From Promethearchaeota archaeon (GTDB taxonomy: Archaea > Asgardarchaeota > Lokiarchaeia > Sigynarchaeales > SOKP01): a DNA stretch of 44,141 nucleotides. Where the stretch lies: contig JAHPYY010000039.1 of assembly GCA_019058515.1 (NCBI GenBank), positions 1 through 44,141 of the forward strand, given 5' to 3'. Position numbers and translations under genes: made by a program. Shown here piece after piece: positions 25,195 through 33,818 of the stretch. Position 1 is the stretch's first letter. The number at the start of each line of letters is the position of its first letter. The notes under the pieces were generated by a model, which saw nothing but the letters and a program-made list of their open reading frames with translations, was not told where the DNA came from and did no database searches.

Positions 25195-25207
25195 ATTACG
25201 CTGTAAT
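25195..25207 (+). promoter_or_regulatory. TetR operator, ATTAC-N3-GTAAT, single copy before tetR
   Basis: ATTACGCTGTAAT is a palindrome with perfect 5-nt arms and a 3-nt spacer, placed at the predicted transcription start of tetR. The same palindrome occurs twice before the MFS gene, implying autoregulation and regulon control by the TetR encoded here. Confidence 0.7.
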
Positions 25208-25251
25208 GTTATAAAATTTTTTCAAAAAGGTCGTAAAACTAAACTTATCTT

Positions 25252-25902
25252 ATGAGAAGCAAAAAACGAGCGCGAACCAAAGAAGAAAAGGATGAAAATC
25301 TTCAAAAAATTCTCGAAGTGGGAAAAGAAATAATTCTTAATTTAGGACCTAAGTCTCTAAGCATGAGAAATTTAGCAAAGCAATTAGATATGACTCAGAC
25401 ATTTCTCTATACCTATGTTGATAGTAAAAGAGAGCTCTGGATTTTAATTAGGAGAAAATATCATCAGGAATTGGCAAGAATGATCGATCGTACCATTGAA
25501 AGCCATAAAGGAAGTAATGTTCAGCTAATTTTAGAGCTTATTACTCAATTTTTCGATTTTTGTGAAGAAGATCTTAACAGATTTTTAATAATGTTCATAA
25601 TTCCAGTACCTAAGTCAAAAGAGAAGGGAGAAATCGAAGAAAATTACGAACCGGTAGGTAATCTCGAGAAAGTGAAAAATATTCTTAAAAATGCGATGGA
25701 AAACGAAGAAATAAGAAAACGACCTCTCGATGATTTTTTATACTTCTTATGGAGCAATGTTTTGGGAACAGCGTATATGTTAAGCATTTTTAATTATAGA
25801 AATCCAATAATGGAAGGATTACAAACTATGGATCCAAGTACGACCAAAGAAAGCTTCAAATCTCTTTCTATAAATGAAATTGAAAGAATTCTAAATTCAT
25901 AA
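25252..25902 (+). CDS. TetR family transcriptional regulator
   Basis: The 216-residue protein is a full TetR regulator. N-terminal helices 1-3 contain the helix-turn-helix GPKSLSMRNLAKQLDMTQTF followed by LYTYVDSKRELWILI, the classic L/F-Y-x-Y/H-F/V-x-x-K-x-x-L. The remaining 150 residues form the helical ligand and dimerisation domain (EDLNRFLIMFII and similar). It starts with ATG behind a TATA box and a 13-nt palindrome, and sits 146 nt before an MFS transporter gene with the same promoter. It is probably a repressor relieved by a ligand related to that transporter. Confidence 0.92.
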   Translation: MRSKKRARTKEEKDENLQKILEVGKEIILNLGPKSLSMRNLAKQLDMTQTFLYTYVDSKRELWILIRRKYHQELARMIDRTIESHKGSNVQLILELITQFFDFCEEDLNRFLIMFIIPVPKSKEKGEIEENYEPVGNLEKVKNILKNAMENEEIRKRPLDDFLYFLWSNVLGTAYMLSIFNYRNPIMEGLQTMDPSTTKESFKSLSINEIERILNS

Positions 25903-25950
25903 TTTATGATTAAGTTTGTTATATAGCGCCTTACATTTTTTTTAATTGAT

Positions 25951-25984
25951 TTCAATACCTTTATATATTCTTTTAACACAATTA
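25951..25984 (+). promoter_or_regulatory. Promoter of the MFS gene (copy 2 of the shared block)
   Basis: The block matches the tetR promoter block at 33 of 34 positions, including the TATA box TTTATATAT (25959-25967). Confidence 0.75.
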
Positions 25985-25992
25985 GATCTTAT

Positions 25993-26018
25993 ATTACAGA
26001 GTAATATTACACTGTAAT
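25993..26018 (+). promoter_or_regulatory. Double TetR operator before the MFS gene
   Basis: Two directly abutting palindromes, ATTACAGAGTAAT (25993-26005) and ATTACACTGTAAT (26006-26018), share the ATTAC-N3-GTAAT pattern of the tetR operator. The distance from the TATA block is within two bases of that before tetR. Confidence 0.75.
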
Positions 26019-26048
26019 TTTACAAATTAGATAAAAATGTGAAAAAAA

Positions 26049-27470
26049 ATGGAAGAAGCAGCGTCAGAAAATAGATATAAGCCCTACAGTAATTTTAAAA
26101 TGCTCGGATATTCCTTAGGAGGTCTTCTTTTATCGTCGATGTGGATCCTAAGAGGATTGTTCCAGTTATATGGTAACAAAGCTTTTGGAATACCCACAGC
26201 AATAATTTTTATCATTGTTCTTTTATACATAATTTGGGATGCAGCAAACGATCCAATAACGGGATATTTACTTGATAGATCAAAGAGACTCACGTCAAAG
26301 AGAGGGAAGCGGTTTCCTTTCATGATCATCGGTGGTCTGGGAGGAATTTTATTTATAATATTGCTTTATTCACCTGTAACCACGGATCCAATGATATCAG
26401 TGTTTTGGATTCTATTTATGTTGTTGGCATGGGATCAGTTTCAAACCTTATTTGAACTTAGTAGCAGTGGATTTACCGTTGATATCTTTAGAGACAAAAA
26501 ACAAAGAGTAAAATTGGGTGCGTTCGGCAGCGTAGTTGGAGCGATTGGAAATATAGTATTTGGGATCACTCCTCCGATAATACTCGGAATATTTGGGGGA
26601 GAGTCTTCTGCAATTGCCTATTTTTTCATGGTACTCATCTTAGGTTCCGTTCTTATCTTAATATTTATCCCATTTGCATTTTCGATTCGTGAACCCTCGG
26701 AAATGATAGAATTGAGAACACGATTAGATGAAGAAGGTAAAGGATCCTCTCCGTTCAAAGAAATTATGAAACGTGTGCTTACCGATAAAAACTGGATGAG
26801 CTTAGTTTTTGTCTATTTGGGATATGTAATATGCATCCAGTGCGTTAGCGTGGGAAGTACTTATTACGTTATTGATGGCTTGGGATTACCTATTGCGATG
26901 GCCTCTTTGTTTAACCTTGCATTTGTCTTGGTGGGAGTTATTACAATTCCGATATGGAGAATAATTGCACATAAATATGGAGGAAGGAAAACATATCTCT
27001 TTTCGTTAAGCATTTTTGTAATAGCGGGGTGTTTATATCCTATCCTTGCATGGTCGTTAGTTCCAGCACTTATTCTTTCGGGTATAATAGGAATTGCAAA
27101 TACTGGAGCGGCAATAACTTTTATCACGGTTAATGCAGAGACCATAGATAATGCGTGCGTAAAAAGTGGAAAGCGCGAGGAAACTTCCTATCAAGGCGTT
27201 TTACGGTTTTTTTCCGCTTCAGGTATTCTTTTCCAAGTATTAATCTTCATGCTTGTTGAAATTGCATTTGGATACGATCCTACAATAATTTACGATTACG
27301 AGGCGGGAATAATTCCTTCGGATTTAGCGAGAATAGGGTTAAATCTGCGAGTCTCTCTTATTCCAGGACTTATTGTATTAATTACTATGCTCATCTACAT
27401 TAAGTTTAATAAAGTAACTGCTAAAGTCGCTTTTGAAAACAAGAGGAAATTGATTGAAATGGGTCTATAA
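26049..27470 (+). CDS. MFS transporter, glycoside-pentoside-hexuronide (MelB-like) type
   Basis: The 473-residue product has about 12 membrane spans and the MelB/GPH outline. IIWDAANDPITGYLLDRSKR after helix 2 is the diagnostic D-x-x-x-D-P-x-x-G-x-x-x-D signature with cation-site aspartates, followed by GKRFPFMIIGG. Helix 4 includes WDQFQTLFELSSSGFTVDI. The C-terminal half has a long internal loop before IIPSDLARIGLNLRVSLIP. These transporters usually carry sugars or glycosides with Na+ or H+, but family members move other solutes. It is preceded by the TetR gene and its double operator, and probably exports or imports the inducer. Confidence 0.88.
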   Translation: MEEAASENRYKPYSNFKMLGYSLGGLLLSSMWILRGLFQLYGNKAFGIPTAIIFIIVLLYIIWDAANDPITGYLLDRSKRLTSKRGKRFPFMIIGGLGGILFIILLYSPVTTDPMISVFWILFMLLAWDQFQTLFELSSSGFTVDIFRDKKQRVKLGAFGSVVGAIGNIVFGITPPIILGIFGGESSAIAYFFMVLILGSVLILIFIPFAFSIREPSEMIELRTRLDEEGKGSSPFKEIMKRVLTDKNWMSLVFVYLGYVICIQCVSVGSTYYVIDGLGLPIAMASLFNLAFVLVGVITIPIWRIIAHKYGGRKTYLFSLSIFVIAGCLYPILAWSLVPALILSGIIGIANTGAAITFITVNAETIDNACVKSGKREETSYQGVLRFFSASGILFQVLIFMLVEIAFGYDPTIIYDYEAGIIPSDLARIGLNLRVSLIPGLIVLITMLIYIKFNKVTAKVAFENKRKLIEMGL

Positions 27471-27493
27471 ACGGTTTAGAATATTATAAATTG

Positions 27494-27512
27494 TTTTTTT
27501 CTTTTTTTTTTT
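27494..27512 (+). terminator. T-rich terminator after the MFS gene
   Basis: Long near-continuous thymine tract 24 nt after the stop codon of the transporter. Confidence 0.5.
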
Positions 27513-27572
27513 AATTTTCTATAATTGCTATATATTTAAGTAATAGTAAATATTAAAAAGGGATAGAGTTGA

Positions 27573-27589
27573 CTCTGAACTTATCAGAG
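27573..27589 (+). promoter_or_regulatory. Small inverted repeat in the leader of the ornithine cyclodeaminase-like gene
   Basis: CTCTGA (27573-27578) and TCAGAG (27584-27589) are perfect 6-nt arms around a 5-nt spacer. It lies between an AT-rich promoter (TATATTTAAG near 27530) and the TTGGAGG ribosome-binding site. It is either an operator or an RNA hairpin. Confidence 0.35.
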
Positions 27590-27617
27590 AGATGCTAATT
27601 ATATTGGAGGAAACAAT

Positions 27618-28607
27618 ATGGTTCGGATATTATCAAAAGCTAATGTAGAAGAATTATTGAATATGGCCGATGCTTTGGAGTACGTGGAAGAAGCTTATCG
27701 TCAATTGTCTTTAGGCAAAGCTATCGTTCCACAGCGAATCACTATCACCGATCCCGCTCCTGGCTTAACCTTAGTCATGCCAGGAATCATAGGAGGTAAG
27801 ATGAATGCGTTAGCTACTAAAATCGTTTCAGTGTATAAGGGAAATCCCGAGAAATATAACATGCCTACGGTATTGGCTAAAATTATGGTTCAAGACATTA
27901 ATACAGGAGATATCGTGGGTATAATGGACGGAGGGTTGATCACCGCAATGAGAACTGGTGCAGCTACGGGAGTTAGTGTCAAGTACTTAGCGAGAGAGGA
28001 TAGTAAATCTCTAGGAATTTATAGCGCGGGGGTTCAGGCGAAAAAACAGGTCGTAGCTGTGTATTGGGCACTTAACGAAAAATTAGAAAAGTGTAAGGTT
28101 TACGACTTAAATAGGGAGGCGTCTAATGTGTTTAAATTGGAGTTAGAAAAAGAGTTAGGGCTTCAAATAGAGATCGTTGACTCTGGAGACGAATTACTAA
28201 AGGATACTGACATTATAGTAGCCGCTACAACAAGTCCAAATCCTCTATTCGATGGAGATAAAGTTAAAGAAGGTACCCATATTTCATCAATAGGTGCTCA
28301 CGCTCCCGATGTACGAGAGCTTGATTCTACCATTATAAAACGCGCTTCGTTGTTGACTGCGGGTTTAAAAGAAGCGAGTTTAGCAGAAGCAGGAGACTAT
28401 ATTATTCCTATTAGCGAGGGTATAATATCAGGGGATGACATTGTTTCGATTGGTGACATTATTAACAGTCAAAAACCAGGAAGAAAATCAGAAGATCAAA
28501 TTACGATTTTCAAATCTGTTGGAATTAGCGCTCAGGATGTAGCAGTAGCAAAATTAGTATACGATCGAGCTATTTCCAGTGGAGTAGGCCGAGATATAGA
28601 CTTTTAA
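27618..28607 (+). CDS. Ornithine cyclodeaminase / alanine dehydrogenase family (mu-crystallin) protein
   Basis: The 329-residue NAD(P)-dependent protein has the family start (VEELLNMADALEYVEEAYRQLS) and the substrate segment MPTVLAKIMVQD. DGGLITAMRTGAATGVSVKYLAR is the central signature, and a Rossmann unit follows with the variant LGIYSAGVQAKKQ. The canonical G-x-G-x-Q reads S-A-G-V-Q here. Asp after SIGAHAPDVRELD corresponds to the catalytic acid. The family includes ornithine cyclodeaminase, archaeal alanine dehydrogenase and ketimine reductases, which sequence alone cannot separate. A strong TTGGAGG precedes ATG by 7 nt. Confidence 0.88.
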   Translation: MVRILSKANVEELLNMADALEYVEEAYRQLSLGKAIVPQRITITDPAPGLTLVMPGIIGGKMNALATKIVSVYKGNPEKYNMPTVLAKIMVQDINTGDIVGIMDGGLITAMRTGAATGVSVKYLAREDSKSLGIYSAGVQAKKQVVAVYWALNEKLEKCKVYDLNREASNVFKLELEKELGLQIEIVDSGDELLKDTDIIVAATTSPNPLFDGDKVKEGTHISSIGAHAPDVRELDSTIIKRASLLTAGLKEASLAEAGDYIIPISEGIISGDDIVSIGDIINSQKPGRKSEDQITIFKSVGISAQDVAVAKLVYDRAISSGVGRDIDF

Positions 28608-28668
28608 TTCATTTCTTTATCTTTTTTATCTATTTAAATTCCTATTTAGGTCAATTTCAGTAGAGTTC

Positions 28669-30069
28669 CTAGAAACTCATTAACCACATGTTGATATCGT
28701 TTGCGAAAACGATAAGACAAACAATAATCGCTAAAAATATAATGCAGGAAACTACCCTCGTAAATTGACTTTTTCCAGATTGGATTTTACTTGCTCGCGC
28801 TCTAAACTCTTTTGCCTTCGCGAGGTAGAATTGTCTTGTACCCTTGGGTGTAAGAATGAGATGGTCCTCTAGTAACGCCAGATCTCCACTTTCAATTAAT
28901 TTATCAAGATGCTTTTGTGCTATTTCAGGACCTAGTCGATCGTAAAAAAAATCCGCAAAACCAATGTAATACATTCTTCCTAGCTCCAAACCTTTTTCAA
29001 ACCGTTCTATGAGTGTTTCTCGAGTAATCTGTTCTCTTCTAACGCTTCCAAGTATATAACCAGTTAAACGATTATTGTACATGTTATCTGCATACACCTT
29101 GATTTCGGTAATGTCAAAGTCCTCTTCTTTTTTAACCAATTCTATTATAATTTCTATTCCTTCTTTAAATAATAAAATCGCAATTATTAATCCTACTAAT
29201 GCATCGACAAAATAGTACCTAAAAATCGCAAATATCAACCCAATTAACACTCCGGCTGATATTTCGATGTTCAATTCTGAGTCTTTGGAATCACTCAGTA
29301 GAGACAAATTACCCGAAGCCCTACCAGTAATGCTTTTTAACCACATGAGTCCCGCATTTAACGCTATTGAAATAAATCCTATGAAATAAGCTTGAATTGT
29401 TGGAATAATTGGTGCAGGGTTCAGCAACGCTTCTATGCTTGACCAAATCATCGTCCCTCCGGTAAACATCATCATTCCAATTATTATAAGACTAGCCAAC
29501 CGATCTCTTTTAAGCTTTAAGCTTAAAATGCTAATAATCCCAATTTTAATTAAATCGGTAAGGTTTTCTAAGCCTTCTATAAACATACCTTCTGAGGAAA
29601 TTTGAATTCCAGTCAAAATTTTCGCTGAAGATAAGATAATCAAGAAAATCGCAGTAGCTATCATAACCATTTTTTGGGAAAAAAACCTCCGCATCCAATA
29701 CGAGGTGTGCATTGTCTCTAGATAACTAATTTCTGCCAATTCTTTTCCTTTTTTGGTTAGCAAAATGACGTCGCGGTTCATGGTTATTAACTCTGCCTTC
29801 CGCGCAATATGTAAAAATTCCTCTACATCATCATCTTCAACCACGAGCTGTTTCGTAGCTGATACAAATAATAACCGAATGTTTTCCTTTAACTTGTCTA
29901 CAGTGTTAAAACCATCGTAAATTAAACACAACAACCCATACAAGAGTGTATCGTGTGGATCTCGTCCATGGGCGTAATTCTTGTAGAGTTGCATTATTTT
30001 GCTTCGACTACGAGGTCCCATTTTCTGGTCTTTTTCGGAAAACCTTTCGCGAAGTTCGGAAATTGGCAT
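28669..30069 (-). CDS. CDF-like membrane protein flanked by winged-helix regions
   Basis: The 466-residue product has an N-terminal cytoplasmic region (1-130) with helix-turn-helix character (VVEDDDVEEFLHIARKAELI, then a wing VILLTKKGKELA). Six membrane spans follow (135-310) that resemble a cation diffusion facilitator: SEGMFIEGLENLTDLIKIG in the place of TM2, and SDSKDSELNIEISAGVLIG then YYFVDALVGLIIAILLFKEGIEII in the place of TM5-TM6. The metal-site residues are altered (E..N..D and D..E instead of H..D and D..D), so zinc transport is uncertain. A second winged-helix-like region (about 335-430, ending DHLILTPKGTRQFYLAKAKEF) precedes a last membrane span. Function unknown. Confidence 0.65.
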   Translation of the reverse strand: MPISELRERFSEKDQKMGPRSRSKIMQLYKNYAHGRDPHDTLLYGLLCLIYDGFNTVDKLKENIRLLFVSATKQLVVEDDDVEEFLHIARKAELITMNRDVILLTKKGKELAEISYLETMHTSYWMRRFFSQKMVMIATAIFLIILSSAKILTGIQISSEGMFIEGLENLTDLIKIGIISILSLKLKRDRLASLIIIGMMMFTGGTMIWSSIEALLNPAPIIPTIQAYFIGFISIALNAGLMWLKSITGRASGNLSLLSDSKDSELNIEISAGVLIGLIFAIFRYYFVDALVGLIIAILLFKEGIEIIIELVKKEEDFDITEIKVYADNMYNNRLTGYILGSVRREQITRETLIERFEKGLELGRMYYIGFADFFYDRLGPEIAQKHLDKLIESGDLALLEDHLILTPKGTRQFYLAKAKEFRARASKIQSGKSQFTRVVSCIIFLAIIVCLIVFANDINMWLMSF

Positions 30070-30190
30070 AGTTGATTGGATATTAGGATTAATAGAATAC
30101 GAGTATAAAGAATGAAAGTATAAATTTAATTATTCCTTATGCTTTCGACTAAGATTTCAATAAAAAAGTTAATAAATAAATTAAGTTTGC

Positions 30191-31360
30191 TTATTTTAAC
30201 GCTATGGTAACCTCTTCAAGCGATTCAGGTGTTCGGGTTAATTGCTTATTTCCATCTTCAGTGATTAACACCGTATCAGAATGCCTAAATCCCCCTATAC
30301 CGGGTATATATATCCCTGGTTCTATACTTATTATCATACTCGGTTGTAATTCCCGGTCGTATCCTTCAGCTAAATACGGAGGTTCGTGTCCAGTAATTCC
30401 GAAACCGTGTCCCGATCTGTGGAGTATATTCTCACCATACCCGTTATCAATAAAAATCTTTCTTACTTTAGTATCAATCTCGGACATAATCGCGCCCGGT
30501 TTAGCTAAAGAATACGCCAATGATCTTCCTTCAAGCATGACATTAAACGGTTTAACCGCATTTTCAGGTACATGTCCAAGGAAAAATGTTCTTTCAATCT
30601 CGACACCATAACCATCAACCTGAGCGTTTACTATTGATACATGAGGTCCTCCTTCCTCCATTTTATCAAAAATATTAGGAATCAAGTGTGGTTCATGGGA
30701 AATCGAGGGTGGCCATACTGCACCTAATGTTTCCGTAGCTCTAAAATTGGCGGTAGGGATATCCTGTACGATTTTTGAAGTCATCGTACTCGAAACTTCT
30801 TGATATATAGCAAATTCCAAAGCACCAGGTTTGCATATTTTTAAAAGCTTTTTATGACCTTTATTTACGACCTTACACGCGTGGATTATTCTCCCAATTT
30901 CGTAATCTGTTTTAATTAACCTTGTTTCTTCAACTATATCAGTAATTTCTTTTTTACCAGGAGTTTTTTCTGCGATCCCTACCGGAAGCGTTGATTCAAT
31001 CCCTACCTTGGAATTGGTTTCAATTATTCCTTGATATCGATCGAACCAATTTTGTCCTTGAAGTGCGGGATAGTCGTAATAATCCACATATTCCACCTCA
31101 GTGATGGCTCTATCTTCTACATGGGCTTTTTCTAATAAAGGAATAACAAATTTAAGCTTACCGTTCTTAGTAATAACAAGAAGAAACGGTCGTTCGTGTA
31201 CGTAAAACGCGAAATTAGTTAGATAATAGATATTTACGGGATCGAAACACACGTAATAATCTAACCCTTCTTTTTCCATCGATCTTAATACATTGTCCAA
31301 ACGTTTAGCTAATTCTTCCTTTGTAGGTGGAGAGGTAATACTCTTAATTTTGGAAATCAT
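30191..31360 (-). CDS. M24 family (creatinase/prolidase-like) peptidase homologue
   Basis: The 389-residue product has the creatinase N-domain (1-135) and the pita-bread C-domain (150-389). The histidine motif is intact (HRSGHGFGITGHEPPY) and one glutamate ligand remains in ISIEPGIYIPG. The usual metal ligands at the other positions are changed: the Asp-Asp stretch reads VDGYGVEIERT, and the last Glu position in GGFRHSDTVLIT is Ser rather than Glu. The pattern fits the creatinase-like branch, some members of which need no metal, rather than a canonical prolidase. A GGTGTGATTA sequence immediately precedes the ATG. Confidence 0.85.
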   Translation of the reverse strand: MISKIKSITSPPTKEELAKRLDNVLRSMEKEGLDYYVCFDPVNIYYLTNFAFYVHERPFLLVITKNGKLKFVIPLLEKAHVEDRAITEVEYVDYYDYPALQGQNWFDRYQGIIETNSKVGIESTLPVGIAEKTPGKKEITDIVEETRLIKTDYEIGRIIHACKVVNKGHKKLLKICKPGALEFAIYQEVSSTMTSKIVQDIPTANFRATETLGAVWPPSISHEPHLIPNIFDKMEEGGPHVSIVNAQVDGYGVEIERTFFLGHVPENAVKPFNVMLEGRSLAYSLAKPGAIMSEIDTKVRKIFIDNGYGENILHRSGHGFGITGHEPPYLAEGYDRELQPSMIISIEPGIYIPGIGGFRHSDTVLITEDGNKQLTRTPESLEEVTIALK

Positions 31361-31525
31361 TAATCACACCTTCTGGTATTCTTTTACTGTTTAATTTAAG
31401 AATTATTGTATATCAAACATGAATTCAAGGCTAAATTTAAACATTAAGGACTATGCATCTCCTTGTCCTATAAATTACATATTTTCTTGATAAAATATTT
31501 TGAACAAACATAAATATCGTAAACA

Positions 31526-32041
31526 ATGATCTTGATCATGATCGATCCTAAAGAATTTTTAGAATTTTTAAAGGGCAGGAGGAGTATTCGAAAGTTTAAA
31601 GATGAACTCATTCCTGATGAGAGTATTAACATGATCCTCGAAGCGGGACAGTGGACTTGCTCTGCTAGTAATAAACAACCTTGGGAATTTATAGTAATTA
31701 AATCTAAAGATAAAATACAAGAAATAAAAAAAGCGACGAGATACGGCAAATTTATCGGAACAGCCCCAGTATTAATTGCTATCGTTGGAAAAATCAACCA
31801 GAATCCTAAGTGGTACGTTATAGATACCAGTTTAGCTTCGATGAATATGATACTAATGGCTTGGTCGATGCGTATAGGTACATGTTGGATTGGTAGTATG
31901 GATCGAGAGAAAGCGAAAAAAGCGGTGGGTTTAGGTAAGAACGACTATTTACTGACCGTTTTACCTTTTGGATACATAAAGGGAGATATACCCCAACCTA
32001 CATTGAGAAAAGAGCTGAAAAATATCGTTAAACAATTGTAA
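31526..32041 (+). CDS. Nitroreductase family FMN-dependent protein
   Basis: The 171-residue product has the nitroreductase fold. It starts with the FMN-phosphate segment FLKGRRSIRKFKDELIPDESI, continues with AGQWTCSASNKQPWEFIVI (Ser/Asn near the flavin) and AAGTAPVLI-type FIGTAPVLIAIVG, then the dimer segment DTSLASMNMILMAWSMRIGTCWIGS. The ending LLTVLPFGYIKGD is typical. A start at the ATG 12 nt downstream, giving MIDPKEFLEF, is equally possible. Substrates are unknown; archaeal members act on quinones, nitro compounds or flavins. Confidence 0.9.
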   Translation: MILIMIDPKEFLEFLKGRRSIRKFKDELIPDESINMILEAGQWTCSASNKQPWEFIVIKSKDKIQEIKKATRYGKFIGTAPVLIAIVGKINQNPKWYVIDTSLASMNMILMAWSMRIGTCWIGSMDREKAKKAVGLGKNDYLLTVLPFGYIKGDIPQPTLRKELKNIVKQL

Positions 32042-32099
32042 TTAACAAGTTATGTTATAGTTTGAAATAAGAAAAATAAAAAAAGATGTAAATTCAAGC

Positions 32100-32648
32100 T
32101 TACAAAATAAAGATAGCAGCTGCTAATACCACAGCCCATTCGTCTTCTTCTCTCACTGTGGCATAAGAAGTAATATTTTTTGTTTCCACAATTTTGCCAT
32201 CCATTTTAAACACTTCTTTTCTTTCGTCGTAATTTAAATCTGGATCGAAGGGAACTCCCAGCGTGGTAGCAAGCATCTCTGCTGCGAGGTCTTCTGCTAT
32301 TTCTCCCACCTTTTCTGCTCTCACTCCAAGCGCGTGATGTTCACTTAAATAACCATAACGATTCTTATCTGCCGGTTTAGCCACCCCTATTGAAGCGGAT
32401 ATTAATTGATTGAATTCATTGGATTCCACTCTTGAAATGACACCAAATAAGATTTGACCATTTTGTAATTGATTTAAACCATCGATTTTTTCTATTTCTA
32501 TACAATTGGGAGGTAAAATACTACTCACATTTACAATGTTAAATTTTTCAATACCTGCCTCCCTTAACGCTTGCTCAAACGCTACCAACTTTGATTTATG
32601 AAAACCCTTTCCTTTCACAAAGAAAATCATTTTCGGAACAAGCGACAT
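32100..32648 (-). CDS. pdaD: Pyruvoyl-dependent arginine decarboxylase, paralogue A
   Basis: PdaD converts arginine to agmatine, the first step of archaeal polyamine synthesis. The 182-residue proenzyme self-cleaves between two serines in NVSSILPP (Ser42-Ser43), turning Ser43 of the alpha chain into the pyruvoyl cofactor. YGYLSEHHALG corresponds to the substrate and catalytic region. AEDLAAEMLATTLG and the ending DEWAVVLAAAIFIL fit the family. A second copy lies 261 nt upstream on the same strand and is about 80% identical by eye. Both keep the cleavage serines and the Glu in SEHH. Confidence 0.95.
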   Translation of the reverse strand: MSLVPKMIFFVKGKGFHKSKLVAFEQALREAGIEKFNIVNVSSILPPNCIEIEKIDGLNQLQNGQILFGVISRVESNEFNQLISASIGVAKPADKNRYGYLSEHHALGVRAEKVGEIAEDLAAEMLATTLGVPFDPDLNYDERKEVFKMDGKIVETKNITSYATVREEDEWAVVLAAAIFIL

Positions 32649-32702
32649 AAATTATATTGGAAAAATTAAATCTAATTAGTTTTGATCCTCCTTTATTATC
32701 GA

Positions 32703-32736
32703 AATAAATATTAATATTGCTTAAAACTGTTGTTAT
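32703..32736 (-). promoter_or_regulatory. Conserved promoter block of pdaD paralogue A
   Basis: The block matches 33514-33547 at 29 of 34 positions. In both it has a TTAAA-type TATA element read on the minus strand, about 60-75 nt before the start codon. The rest of the 261-nt gap holds no ORF. Confidence 0.5.
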
Positions 32737-32909
32737 TATCAATTATTAATCAATAAAGTGGAGTGAAAACTTCTAAATCCATATTCGCGTAGAATCAAAT
32801 GACATCTTAGTGGATAGTTCTCAATATATAATCTTACAAGAAAAAAAAATATAGGAAAAGTTTTAGAAATCTTGTTTGAAAATCAATAGATTAAATTGTT
32901 TAATTGAAC

Positions 32910-33458
32910 TTACAAGATGAATATTGCTGCTGCTAATACTACAGCCCACTCGTCTTCTTCTTTCACTGTGGCATGAGAAGTGATACTTTTTGTTTCGACG
33001 ATTTTACCATCCATTTTAAATATCTCTCTTTTTTCGTCATAATTAGAATCAGGATCAAAAGGTACTCCAAGTGTAGTTGCAAGCATTTCTGCTGCAAGAT
33101 CTTCTGCTATATCTCCCACCTTTTCTGGTTTTATTCCGAAAGCGTGATGCTCGCTTAAATAACCGTAGTGTTCCTTGTTTGCGGGTTTAGCTACTCCAAT
33201 GGACGCGCATAATAATCTATTATACTCGTTCGATTCTGCCCTCGCTAATACAGAGAATATCACTTGACCCGCTCTTAGCTGTTTTAATCCGTCTTCTTTG
33301 TTGATTTCTATGCAATATGGAGGTAAGATGCTGCTAACATTGACGATATTAAACTTTTCTATACCTGCCTCCCTTAATGCTTGTTCAAACGCTGCTAATT
33401 TTGATTTGTGAAACCCTTTTCCCTTAACAAAAAAAACTTTTTTCGGTACAAGCGACAT
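32910..33458 (-). CDS. pdaD: Pyruvoyl-dependent arginine decarboxylase, paralogue B
   Basis: This second 182-residue copy shares the cleavage site NVSSILPP (Ser42-Ser43), SEHH and the conserved C-terminal strand with paralogue A. Roughly 34 of 182 positions differ. Conservative replacements dominate and are scattered through residues 48-84 and 94-115. The duplication includes the promoter, so each gene is probably expressed separately. Whether one copy has shifted substrate (e.g. to another basic amino acid) cannot be seen. Confidence 0.94.
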   Translation of the reverse strand: MSLVPKKVFFVKGKGFHKSKLAAFEQALREAGIEKFNIVNVSSILPPYCIEINKEDGLKQLRAGQVIFSVLARAESNEYNRLLCASIGVAKPANKEHYGYLSEHHAFGIKPEKVGDIAEDLAAEMLATTLGVPFDPDSNYDEKREIFKMDGKIVETKSITSHATVKEEDEWAVVLAAAIFIL

Positions 33459-33513
33459 AGTTATTTAATGAACAATTAATTCGAATCTAAGTTTCTTAAT
33501 TCTTTAATATCAC

Positions 33514-33547
33514 AATAAATACTAATATTATTTAAAATTATTGTTAT
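33514..33547 (-). promoter_or_regulatory. Conserved promoter block of pdaD paralogue B
   Basis: Counterpart of 32703-32736. A TTTAAATAAT element on the minus strand is centred about 72 nt before the start. It overlaps the end of a 42-codon frame on the same strand (33528-33656). The rest of the 350-nt gap between divergent paralogue B and the first deoxyhypusine synthase is AT-rich. Confidence 0.5.
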
Positions 33548-33818
33548 CAACAAAAACAGCGTGAAATTTGGATTCATTATCTTTTAATACTTTGGCACAA
33601 ATGCTATATCCATCTGTTATTACCACATTTTGAAGTTTTCTAAATACAATCTCCATTTTATTAAAGCTTTTACGTAAAATTTCTAACTATATACATATAT
33701 GGCTCAAAATTTCTGTGATCTCTGAGTTTCCTTTATTAATTAATGTGAAATTTTAAATTCCAATAAAAATACAATTAATTTGCTGTATTGATTTAATATA
33801 AACTGAACATTGGTTCAA

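Noticed and set aside
31468..31797. 109-codon minus-strand frame over the nitroreductase start
   Set aside because: The nitroreductase frame has clear FMN-site motifs; the opposite frame has none.
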